From Afipia sp. (lineage in GTDB: Bacteria > Pseudomonadota > Alphaproteobacteria > Rhizobiales > Xanthobacteraceae): a DNA stretch of 44,921 nt. Below are positions 33,320 to 41,264 of the stretch, piece by piece; position 1 is the first letter of the stretch, and each line of letters opens with the position of its first letter. A model generated the notes under the pieces. That model saw only the letters and a list, made by a program, of their open reading frames with translations. It ran no database searches and was not told the origin of the DNA. The stretch spans positions 1-44,921 of the forward strand of contig JAFVHU010000060.1 of NCBI GenBank assembly GCA_017474385.1, written 5' to 3'. Position numbers and translations under genes: made by a program.

Positions 33320-35407
33320 TTATGGGCTTTCTGAAATGGATCCAGATGCCAGTGAAGCGCCGACCTGATCATCGATGCGCATCGGAATGGAGCGAATACC
33401 GTGGCGTTCAATTTCCTTGGCGACCAGTGTTAACATTCCACCGAGGTCTTTGAGCTTCGTTTTGTTTCGAAGACTCTCGAGCAGTTGCAATGAGCCAGAA
33501 TAAACAACGGCGATGTTTTGCCTGATGGCTGCTGTCTCCAGTTTTCCATCCGTGGCAGTTATCGATCCGCCGCCAAGAAACGTGTTTCGTTCGATTATAT
33601 TACGCTCAGGTTTGAGCAGGTCAGAATCGCGATATCTGGTTAATTCGGGATAGCGTGAAGACCATGGCTCGCTGCCGATCGGAAGGCGATAGAGCTCTCT
33701 GACTGACAGGCCATTTGGAACGCTCATATGGTCATTCTTCCAGATCTGCCACCAAGGCTGGTAGCCTAGCGCGCTAGCCCAGATCGATGGATTGCTCATG
33801 ACAAAGATGTTGGAGGCTAGCCTGTTATCCTTGCCCCCGTTCAGAACGATCCCGTAGGGAATACCTACGATGATGTTCTGTATGACGGTATTCCCGCTAG
33901 AAAACTCATCCAGATAAATTCCGCGAGCGTCATTGAAGTATCGCTCACCTGTACCAAGCAGAATGTTTCTGCGAATGACGCTGCCTTGGCTTGTGAAGTC
34001 CCGTCCTGTGTAGAAAAAGCCAGAATCGCCGGCTTCCGTGAGAAGCTGGCCCATGACATTGTTTTCAAAGAGATGATCGTTTCCCGAATACATGACGGCG
34101 GATTGCGGACCATTGAAGATCACGTTTCTTCGGACCCGGACGCCGACGCCATCGGCTTGAATCGCTGGGGCGTAGGTGCGCTCGACCAGCGAGAAATTGG
34201 ACAGAAATGAATCTTCAAGTACAAGCCCACTGCTCGTCAATGTAGTGCGGTCTCCACCTGATAGCCAAACGGCGCGGCCGCCGACGTTTCTTATCGTCGC
34301 TTTGCTGACGGTGGAGTCGCGGGTATTGGTGTACGAAATTCCGTCGCCGCCCGTGAGCTGAACAATGTTGTTTTGGAAATCAATGTTGGAAGAGTCACGG
34401 ACGTCGATTGCTGTTCCGTTAGCCAATTCAAAGATGATATTTTCAAATCGCAGTCCACTTGCACTAGAGATATTCAGTAACGTATCTGCCGTTGCTATTT
34501 CAAGTTGCTCAATTGGCGCGTTAGTGCAGAAATTAAGAGAGCGGTTCTGCGGATCGTAGAAAAAGGAGTCACACGTGACAAAGGATCTCAGATTATAAAG
34601 GTACAGTCGCTCAGGCGGCTTTCCGTCAGCGCGCATGCGTGCTCGCTCGACCCAGACTCGTCCTGCGGAATCTGCCGCCTCCGCGCGGGCATGTACGAAA
34701 AAGTAGGGATCTGTAAAGTATCCGGCGACCCAGAGCCCGGGTACGATCGCCTTGTTTTCTGAGGCGCCTAGTCCAAACGGCAGCGACGCAAGCCTGCCGA
34801 TCAGAGGGGTGCCGATATTTTGAATTTGCGCGAATCCTTGCGCGGGCCATCGCGTTGGGTGAAGTGGCAGGTTGTTGTTGGCGCGAATTATAATCTTTTG
34901 CGGCGATGAGGTCGCGAAGGTGTCAATGAGCCTTTTGCTGGTATCGGCTGGGAAGTCGGAGAGGGCGAGCGTGTACTTGTATGGGCTACCGCCAGGGTCA
35001 GCCGTTTTGAGGAATCTCTCCGCGCGAAAGCCACTCGAGATTCGTGTGCCTGTCCTCGGAATCCCCGAGAGTATGATGCGGGTGCCCTCCGGCGCGCGCA
35101 GGCCTTCCAACACAATCGATCTGTCCAGGGTAATCGCCGGATAGGCCAGGTTGATTCGATAGGTGCCTGGCTTATTGCCGGCGGCGATGTCCGATCTGAC
35201 GATATCTATGGCCTGACTGATGTCAGTAGCCGCTCTATGCGACGACGCAGGCGAGGACGGGCCGACATCGATTTCGACATCCTTGCAATAGGCGACGGTT
35301 GTGCCGGCGATGAGCACAAAGCCAATCCGGCAGCATGCCCCGATGACAGATGTGAGTTGGTTGATCACGAGTCTGGTGAGCAGAAGGCTGGGCTTGAAAC
35401 CGCTCAT
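33320..35407 (-). CDS. Secreted right-handed parallel beta-helix protein
   Basis: 695 residues from the ATG at 35407; the open frame continues to 35587. The N-terminus (about 1-40) holds a hydrophobic export segment. Residues about 300-560 contain the regular coils of a parallel beta-helix (FENIIFELANGTAIDVRDSS, NIDFQNNIVQLTGGDGISYT and similar), as in NosD, pectate-lyase and polysaccharide-modifying folds. No clear catalytic set is visible, so lyase, epimerase or structural roles remain open. It heads the minus-strand run of GT4, methyltransferase, polymerase, acyltransferase and flippase. Confidence 0.83.
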   Translation of the reverse strand: MSGFKPSLLLTRLVINQLTSVIGACCRIGFVLIAGTTVAYCKDVEIDVGPSSPASSHRAATDISQAIDIVRSDIAAGNKPGTYRINLAYPAITLDRSIVLEGLRAPEGTRIILSGIPRTGTRISSGFRAERFLKTADPGGSPYKYTLALSDFPADTSKRLIDTFATSSPQKIIIRANNNLPLHPTRWPAQGFAQIQNIGTPLIGRLASLPFGLGASENKAIVPGLWVAGYFTDPYFFVHARAEAADSAGRVWVERARMRADGKPPERLYLYNLRSFVTCDSFFYDPQNRSLNFCTNAPIEQLEIATADTLLNISSASGLRFENIIFELANGTAIDVRDSSNIDFQNNIVQLTGGDGISYTNTRDSTVSKATIRNVGGRAVWLSGGDRTTLTSSGLVLEDSFLSNFSLVERTYAPAIQADGVGVRVRRNVIFNGPQSAVMYSGNDHLFENNVMGQLLTEAGDSGFFYTGRDFTSQGSVIRRNILLGTGERYFNDARGIYLDEFSSGNTVIQNIIVGIPYGIVLNGGKDNRLASNIFVMSNPSIWASALGYQPWWQIWKNDHMSVPNGLSVRELYRLPIGSEPWSSRYPELTRYRDSDLLKPERNIIERNTFLGGGSITATDGKLETAAIRQNIAVVYSGSLQLLESLRNKTKLKDLGGMLTLVAKEIERHGIRSIPMRIDDQVGASLASGSISESP

Positions 35408-35481
35408 TTTACGATAGCAAATGCAACGTTGAGCCGATAAAAAGTGCAGGAAAGTAAATCGCCAAGAGATCGATACTTCGT

Positions 35482-35910
35482 ATGATGCCGATGCGCTGGA
35501 TTGCCTGCGTGCCCATCCTGTTCGCGACCGGCGGTAACGCCATCGCTCAGGCTGCTTTGTCCCCGGGGCAGTCGCGTGACAGGCCAACTTTGGGATCGAC
35601 GCCGGGTGTCGCTGTGCCGCGGGATATGTCTCCGCCGGGGAGCATCACGCTGCGTCATAAAAGTCCCGGCGGAAGCGTATGTCTGAGGGTTATGGGCTTC
35701 GCTCAACCCTTCAGTACAAATCCTAACTTGTTCAATCACTGGATTACTGCCGAAAATTCGTGTGGCAATAGCATCAGATTTCAGGTCTGTTATTATGGGA
35801 CCAGAGACTGCATCAATATGATTGTCTCAGGACGGGAGCGAAAGGACGCCATCCTTGGAACGGTACCATCTATCAAGGACTTTCGATACGAGTACGTTGA
35901 GAAATTTTGA
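35482..35910 (+). CDS. Small secreted protein, unknown
   Basis: 142 residues from the ATG at 35482. A short signal peptide (MMPMRWIACVPILFATGGNA, cleavage near AIAQ) precedes a proline-rich segment and a domain with four Cys (VCLRV, NSCGN, QVCYYGTRDC) that may form two disulfides. No family recognised. It is divergent from the beta-helix gene and followed by another small secreted protein. Confidence 0.65.
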   Translation: MMPMRWIACVPILFATGGNAIAQAALSPGQSRDRPTLGSTPGVAVPRDMSPPGSITLRHKSPGGSVCLRVMGFAQPFSTNPNLFNHWITAENSCGNSIRFQVCYYGTRDCINMIVSGRERKDAILGTVPSIKDFRYEYVEKF

Positions 35911-35944
35911 TCCACGCCTGCAATCTTACTGACGGAGATTGTCA

Positions 35945-36211
35945 ATGATTAGATTGTTTTTTTCTGCGGTCCTGATCGCCGTGTGTGGTGGAAATGCGAG
36001 TGCGGCCGAATTGGAATTGCGTGGACCGCGTTCTTATTCCTCCGTGCATCGGGTTGCTGACAATTGTCACATTCAGCGTTGCGGGCCAGCGCGCTGTGTC
36101 ACGTTCAATATTTGCCGGTGCCCGGATCCTTATTCCTGTCGCGGATTATATGACGCTTATGGTCCATATGGCGGACGGGCTTATATGAGTGCGTATACCC
36201 GATACTACTAA
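35945..36211 (+). CDS. Small secreted Cys/Tyr-rich protein, unknown
   Basis: 88 residues from the ATG at 35945, with GGAG about eight bases upstream. The signal peptide is MIRLFFSAVLIAVCGGNASA. The mature part has several Cys (NCHIQRCGPARCVTFNICRC) and a Tyr/Gly-rich tail ending TRYY. No family recognised. Its stop overlaps the end of the convergent glycosyltransferase gene by four bases. Confidence 0.62.
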   Translation: MIRLFFSAVLIAVCGGNASAAELELRGPRSYSSVHRVADNCHIQRCGPARCVTFNICRCPDPYSCRGLYDAYGPYGGRAYMSAYTRYY

Positions 36212-37470
36212 GACGGATTGGGTTCGATCCTCGATGGAACGGGCTGTTGTATGCGCGTTAGCGGCGCACTCGGAGTCGGGAGCGTTTTGAAGATCGTTTC
36301 GAAACGACAGGCAGTCTGTTCGATGTCGAACATTCGCTCCGCATATGCCCTGGCGTTCGATCCCGCCGTCGCTCGTTGTGCGGCGTCGCCGATAAGCGCA
36401 CTTACTGCTGCGACAAAGTCGGTTCTGCTTCCCGCTGCGACGATCACTCCGGCATTGCTTTGTGTCACGATTCGAGCGGCGAGATTTTCGCATGGCGCGG
36501 ACAGCACGATGGGCCGACCGGCACAAAGATAGCTCAAAACTTTTGAAGGGACGGAGTAGGTCCCAGCATCAGATTCCAGCAATGCGATCGCAACGTCTGC
36601 AGTCCCCAGCACATTGGGAAAATCGGCGAAGGGCTGAAATGGGAGCACCATGATGTTGTCCAGCCCAGCTGCTTTGGCATGATCTGAAAGCCAGTCTGCG
36701 AACGGCCCTTCTGAAATCACAACAATCTTGGTGTCGGGTTCATGTCGCAGGCTTTGCGCGAGGTCGAGAATTTGTTGCGGGTCGTGCTTGAGACCTATGG
36801 TGCCGCTATAAAGAATAACCTTCTTGTCAGCGAGACCGTGACGGCTCGACCACGGGTTGCTCTTTGCGCAAACCGGAATTTCGCCGAGCGGCGCCCAGTT
36901 TTCAATAACATGCACATTGCCCGTCGATAATGCGAATTGCTCCTCTATAGCCTCAAGAAAATCCGGGCTGATGACGATCGTCGCGTGGCTCATAGAGATG
37001 ATCCGCTTCTCCATGTAATTGTAATACGCGCCGATGGCTTGTCCGATTCCGCCAAATCTGCGGCCGAGAATCTTACGAATAGCCACAGAGTAGATATCCT
37101 GCTGCCAGAAAACAAATCGCTGGTTTGATTTGAGGGCGCTTTTTCCTATCTGTAGTGCACAATCGAGCGGGCAATTGCACGCGACAACGATATCCGGCCC
37201 GAATGCGCTAATCGTCGCTGCGAAGGCCTTGCCGATCTTGATTTCCTCAAAGCGTCGCTTGAAGAGTGAATACTTTGGGAATGGTCGTCCCAGCGAGACA
37301 GGCTGTACCGTCAGGTTTGTCGAATCGTCTGCGTGCTTTTCAAGCCTGCCGTGCGGGCTTTGAAATTCAGAGAAATGCAGATGCAAAACGTCATGGCCTT
37401 TTCCTGCCAGTGCCCGAGAAAGCTGTATAGGAAAGGCATGTCCGGAATAATCGACAATCGCTATTCGCAT
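36208..37470 (-). CDS. GT4-family glycosyltransferase (WcaI/WbuB-like)
   Basis: 420 residues. It is a GT-B glycosyltransferase with a long N-terminal acceptor-side domain; the C-terminal donor domain shows VILYSGTIGLKHDPQQILD and TYSVPSKVLSYLCAGRPIVL, the pattern of colanic-acid-type GT4 enzymes. It starts 26 bases downstream of the initiating transferase gene on the same strand and likely adds an early sugar of the repeat unit. Confidence 0.88.
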   Translation of the reverse strand: MRIAIVDYSGHAFPIQLSRALAGKGHDVLHLHFSEFQSPHGRLEKHADDSTNLTVQPVSLGRPFPKYSLFKRRFEEIKIGKAFAATISAFGPDIVVACNCPLDCALQIGKSALKSNQRFVFWQQDIYSVAIRKILGRRFGGIGQAIGAYYNYMEKRIISMSHATIVISPDFLEAIEEQFALSTGNVHVIENWAPLGEIPVCAKSNPWSSRHGLADKKVILYSGTIGLKHDPQQILDLAQSLRHEPDTKIVVISEGPFADWLSDHAKAAGLDNIMVLPFQPFADFPNVLGTADVAIALLESDAGTYSVPSKVLSYLCAGRPIVLSAPCENLAARIVTQSNAGVIVAAGSRTDFVAAVSALIGDAAQRATAGSNARAYAERMFDIEQTACRFETIFKTLPTPSAPLTRIQQPVPSRIEPNPS

Positions 37471-37496
37471 TAAAATTACCCCGCAGAACGCGAGCG

Positions 37497-38978
37497 TCAG
37501 CGCGCGTTAATATAAGTTTTGCCCGAGAATATCGTGAGCATGATTATTTTTAGATCGAACAGGAGCGACCAGTTATCGATATAGTAGAGATCGTATTCGA
37601 CGCGCCGTTTCATTTTCTCAAGCGTGTCAGTTTCACCCCGCAAGCCGTTAACCTGCGCCCAGCCGGTCAATCCGGGTTTGACGTTGTGGCGACGGGAAAA
37701 ACTCTGAATGTGAGGAATGAACATCCGATTGTGCGGTATGGCGTGTGGACGCGGTCCGACAACTGACATGTCTCCGCGGAGAATATTCACTAACTGAGGT
37801 AGTTCATCGATACCGGTAATACGGAAAATGCGACCAATACGCGTAATCCTTGGATCTCCGATCGTTGCTTGTTTGAAATTGGCCTCTGAGCTTGCAAGCA
37901 TCGTTCGGAATTTCAGGACGCGGATCGGCCTGTTGTTATAGCCGTGGCGTATCTGTTCGAAAAAGATCGGACCTTTCGAATCCAGCATAACGGCAATTGC
38001 GGCCAGCAACATCAACGGCGAAAGAAAGACCAGCGCAATGGCAGCAAAGCAAATGTCGAATAATCGTTTAATGGCTCGGTCAAGGATCGAAAGTGGTGGC
38101 GTGGAAACCGCGAATGCCGAGATGCTGCCCAATTCCACCAGACGCGAATTTGCGTATACGTCGGCGTATGGCGGAATCACATAGATCATCGCGGGCAACT
38201 CGAGGAAGGAGTTTACCAGCGAGTTCAAGTCAGCCTTATCGGTGTTTCCCGTGAGGATAACGATATCGTCAGCCTGCAACATACGACACTGCTCGATGAA
38301 ACCGGCCATCGCGAGTGGCGATTGGCGATCACGTCTGATGTTGTCCGGTATGTTGCGGCAAATGATTTGAACGTTGTCGTTCAGGATTCTTAATCGTCCG
38401 GTGTACTGATCGCAGTGGGCTTCGTCCCCAAAGACGATCATGCGCCTACCCGGGATCTTGCGCTTGGCAATAGCCATCTGAAATCCGGAAAAGATTGCGG
38501 AGCGAATTGCGAGGCTGGCGAGACAGCAGCCTGCGAGCTGCAGTATGAGAATTTCGCGCGAATAATGTGCGGTTAGCTTAAACAGAAAGAGGAAGGCGAT
38601 CAGTAGAAGGAAGGTGAGTGCGACGGAAAGCAACCCGCTCCAGAGGAAGCGGTCGCGTCGCTGTTTTTGCGCATGGCTGAATTGGCCGAGGAAAACTGAT
38701 ATCGAAACTTCTGTTACGCCGATGAGGAGCGCGACGAAGGTGTATTCTCCAATGAAAGCGCTGTTGGGGTATACGGTGGAATGATAGGCGACCGCGCAAA
38801 ACAGGGACACTAAAGCGAGAACGAGACATTCGACCAAGGCGATGGCACAGAAAGCCGTCACCAGTTTCGGGCTGGTAAATTTGTCCTGAATATTATGCTC
38901 GCGCCCAGCTCTCGGCTCCGGCCCGATGGCGCCGGACTTCAGTGCCAAGCTGCTTGGAGCGTCCTTGAAAAACGACAT
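37497..38978 (-). CDS. Initiating polyprenyl glycosylphosphotransferase (WcaJ/ExoY family)
   Basis: 493 residues from the ATG at 38978 (GTG at 38999 also in frame). Four to five N-terminal membrane segments and a Rossmann-like domain precede the catalytic bacterial sugar transferase domain: KRLFDICFAAIALVFLSPLM, GPIFFEQIRHG, RVLKFRTM, SVVGPRPHA and the KPGLTGWAQVNG/YYIDNWSLLFDLKII ending. It transfers the first sugar-phosphate, usually glucose or galactose, to undecaprenyl phosphate. With the following GT4 it forms a two-gene unit. An 11-base-spaced direct repeat lies just upstream. Confidence 0.93.
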   Translation of the reverse strand: MSFFKDAPSSLALKSGAIGPEPRAGREHNIQDKFTSPKLVTAFCAIALVECLVLALVSLFCAVAYHSTVYPNSAFIGEYTFVALLIGVTEVSISVFLGQFSHAQKQRRDRFLWSGLLSVALTFLLLIAFLFLFKLTAHYSREILILQLAGCCLASLAIRSAIFSGFQMAIAKRKIPGRRMIVFGDEAHCDQYTGRLRILNDNVQIICRNIPDNIRRDRQSPLAMAGFIEQCRMLQADDIVILTGNTDKADLNSLVNSFLELPAMIYVIPPYADVYANSRLVELGSISAFAVSTPPLSILDRAIKRLFDICFAAIALVFLSPLMLLAAIAVMLDSKGPIFFEQIRHGYNNRPIRVLKFRTMLASSEANFKQATIGDPRITRIGRIFRITGIDELPQLVNILRGDMSVVGPRPHAIPHNRMFIPHIQSFSRRHNVKPGLTGWAQVNGLRGETDTLEKMKRRVEYDLYYIDNWSLLFDLKIIMLTIFSGKTYINAR

Positions 38979-39000
38979 CACGCAAATGCCTAAATACACA

Positions 39001-39020
39001 TTTCAGTAAATTTTCAGTAA
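39001..39020. repeat. Two TTTCAGTAA copies spaced by one helical turn
   Basis: TTTCAGTAA occurs at 39001-39009 and 39012-39020, an 11-base period, about 22 bases upstream of the chosen start of the initiating transferase gene. It could be a regulator site. The rest of the 39000-39271 gap shows no gene; a TTAA-N7-TTTA near-match to a CtrA site lies at 39220-39234 before the next gene. Confidence 0.4.
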
Positions 39021-39271
39021 CCACTTTGATCGTAAAAACTAAATAGAATTGGGCAACAGGCTTAATTCGTAGGGATTTTTGCTTAGGCGTCTCCGCATCT
39101 TACAGATGCATTAGGTTAATGCCCTAAACTTTGCGGGACTGCTATGCTACTTACGACGGGGTAAAGTCATTAATTTACAGACACTTATCTACTGACTGAG
39201 CCGTTCGCTAGATAGGAACTTAACCCTTCGTTTATGATTGTAGCACATCCTCCCGGTTCAGAGGAACGATC

Positions 39272-39553
39272 ATGCTCATTCTCCCGATCTTGGCCGCCGC
39301 TACCGGACTTGTCTTTGGGTTCGCCCAATTCAGGGCTGTCGTTCTGCTGCCGGCCCTGTTCGGCGTGCTGGCGGTTGTAGCGTGGCTGGGGTATGGGGCT
39401 GCGTGGGATTGGTCGAGCATGGTGCGCTTGGCTTCTTTCAGTCTATTCGGAATGCAATGCGGATATTTCGCGGGTGTATGCGGCGCCTACTTTAAATCGA
39501 ACGGGATTGCCAAGTCGAAAGCGGCTGTTATCAAGGTATCTCGTTTTGGCTGA
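39272..39553 (+). CDS. Small membrane protein, unknown
   Basis: 93 residues from the ATG at 39272, with AGAGGAACG upstream. Three hydrophobic segments are likely (about 2-20, 22-42 and 50-73), then a short basic tail. No family recognised. It is divergent from the initiating transferase and lies 99 bases upstream of the phosphatase gene, possibly on one transcript. Confidence 0.65.
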   Translation: MLILPILAAATGLVFGFAQFRAVVLLPALFGVLAVVAWLGYGAAWDWSSMVRLASFSLFGMQCGYFAGVCGAYFKSNGIAKSKAAVIKVSRFG

Positions 39554-39652
39554 TTGTTGCTGCGCTTGACCACGCCGGCATCTGCTATATCACATCGCAG
39601 TTCTGTGGATCCGATATAGCGCTACATTGCTGACCTCCTGCAAATTGCAACA

Positions 39653-40387
39653 ATGACCCCGCTCGTTGAAAGAATCCCGTCCGGCTTCAGTATACCAAAA
39701 GGGGTTCGTCTCTTTGCAGTGGGTGACATTCATGGCCGCGTTGATCTGCTGGAGCAGACGATAAGAAAGATCGACGCGCATTTGCGCGATTATCCCTCCT
39801 CGCGAAGTATTCGTATTTTTCTAGGCGACTACGTGGATAGAGGTCCGAAATCCCGCGACGTCCTGGATGCTTTGATCGACATCGGAAAACGCAGCGAAAC
39901 CGTCTTCCTCCGAGGTAATCATGAAGCGTTCTTGTTGGACGTTCTGCTTAATCCGGCAATTTTGCCGACATGGAAAACCTTCGGTGGCCTTGAAACGTTG
40001 ATCTCTTATGGTGTTTCGTCGCCATTGAACCCCGACATAGCGGGTTCGCTAAAAATAGTGGACGCATTCATTGAGAAGCTGCCCGCCGAGCATGTGCAGT
40101 TCTTAAAAACTCTCTCACCTTGTTTTTCGTTCGGCGACATTTTTTTTGCACACGCGGGCGTTCGTCCCGGGCTTGGCCTTGCAGTTCAGAGCGTCGCAGA
40201 TTTGATGTGGATTCGGGATGAATTTCTTGAGCATGATGAGCTCTTCGAGAAGCTGATTGTGCATGGTCATACACCGGTTAAGACACCTGATGTTCGCCTA
40301 AACCGGATCAATATCGATACCGGCGCATATGCGACCGGACGCTTGACTTGTGTGTGCTTCGAGGAAGACCGCTTTGCTTTCTTGTGA
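39653..40387 (+). CDS. PPP-family metallophosphoesterase (serine/threonine phosphatase-like)
   Basis: 244 residues with the full dinuclear-metal motif set: GDIHGRVDLL (about 24-33), GDYVDRGP (about 60-67), LRGNHEAFL (about 89-97), FAHAGVRPG and VHGHTP near the C-terminus. This matches bacterial PPP phosphatases and ApaH-like enzymes. Substrate protein or nucleotide is unknown. It cannot be assumed to act on the BY-kinase, which is tyrosine-phosphorylated and usually served by other phosphatase families. Confidence 0.9.
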   Translation: MTPLVERIPSGFSIPKGVRLFAVGDIHGRVDLLEQTIRKIDAHLRDYPSSRSIRIFLGDYVDRGPKSRDVLDALIDIGKRSETVFLRGNHEAFLLDVLLNPAILPTWKTFGGLETLISYGVSSPLNPDIAGSLKIVDAFIEKLPAEHVQFLKTLSPCFSFGDIFFAHAGVRPGLGLAVQSVADLMWIRDEFLEHDELFEKLIVHGHTPVKTPDVRLNRINIDTGAYATGRLTCVCFEEDRFAFL

Positions 40388-40507
40388 GCGTGACGTTGCA
40401 GCGATTTTCGCCAACGACCGCTGTAGATATCCACGAGACTGATTCCGGTCGCTGAAACCGACGCCGTCGGGAAGCAAATTCAAAATCGGCGGTCACCTTG
40501 AGTCCGT

Positions 40508-41162
40508 CTACCCACGCCTGGATTGGACGGAGTCCCTCATCGAATTCGGCCAACCCATGCAGTGAAGTCGGGAATGATAGCCGACCGCATGGCGGAGATC
40601 GTTTGGAGCGATGCAGCCAGCAGCATGTCTCCGAAAGCGAGTTGACCACATGACGTACGTCACACCAGCCTCAGCGACCTGGTGCTTGAGCGTTTCTCGC
40701 ACCGTCGAAGGTGATCCGACCAGGCAGAAGCCATCGTCCAGGGCTTGCTCGAATGATCTCGGCAGATTCGCGGAGGGGGCAAATTACCAATGCGCGACAG
40801 GAAGGTGAATGTCTCGAACCAGCGCGCATAGGCTGGAGCGACCAGGCACGCGCATCAGAGTCGGACCCGGCGATTACGACAATGCGAACCATGCCAAGCA
40901 GTGGCATAACTTGTGTTGGCCGTGTTGCCCAGTGTGCCCGGTACGCGTCCGTAATTGCCCGGATCGCGTTGCTCTTTCCGACACAAGCGATGTTGATCGA
41001 ATTCTCCGCAGTCCATCGGGCCGTCTCCGGCTTCGTCGTGCCGTACCACAGCGGCGGATGTCCTTGATGGCCTTCTCCGCCGACGGCTTTGTCGCTTCCA
41101 TTTTCTGTCTCATCTTCGCTACTGTGAAACACTACGATGAGCCAGAAATCCTCCCCTCTCAA
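40508..41162 (-). pseudogene. LLM-class flavin-dependent oxidoreductase, truncated and frameshifted
   Basis: The minus strand holds pieces of a luciferase-like monooxygenase: HPPLWYGTTKPETARW then IACVGKSNAIRAITDAY and VVIAGSDSDARAW in one frame; YARWFETFTFLSRIGNLPP in the next after a shift near 40833; and VRETLKHQVAEAGVTYVM in the last part. The N-terminal half is absent. The order matches LLM proteins, so this is a dead gene. The rest of 40388-41264 has no intact gene. Confidence 0.8.
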
Positions 41163-41264
41163 TTAGCCCAATTCTGTCTCATTGGTGCTGACGCCGGACA
41201 ATTCCCATCGTCGTCGTTCCGCGCCGTCCCGCCTTTTGGAAGAGTGTAGCAATTTCTTGCGTTG

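Noticed and set aside
39220-39234. TTAA-N7-TTTA as a further CtrA site before the small membrane protein gene
   Set aside because: One mismatch in an AT-rich gap with many TTAA tetramers; too weak to list as a feature by itself.
39653-40387. Phosphatase partner of the BY-kinase
   Set aside because: The gene is a PPP-type metallophosphatase, not a low-molecular-weight or PHP tyrosine phosphatase, and lies about 12 kb away; a link is not supported by the sequence.
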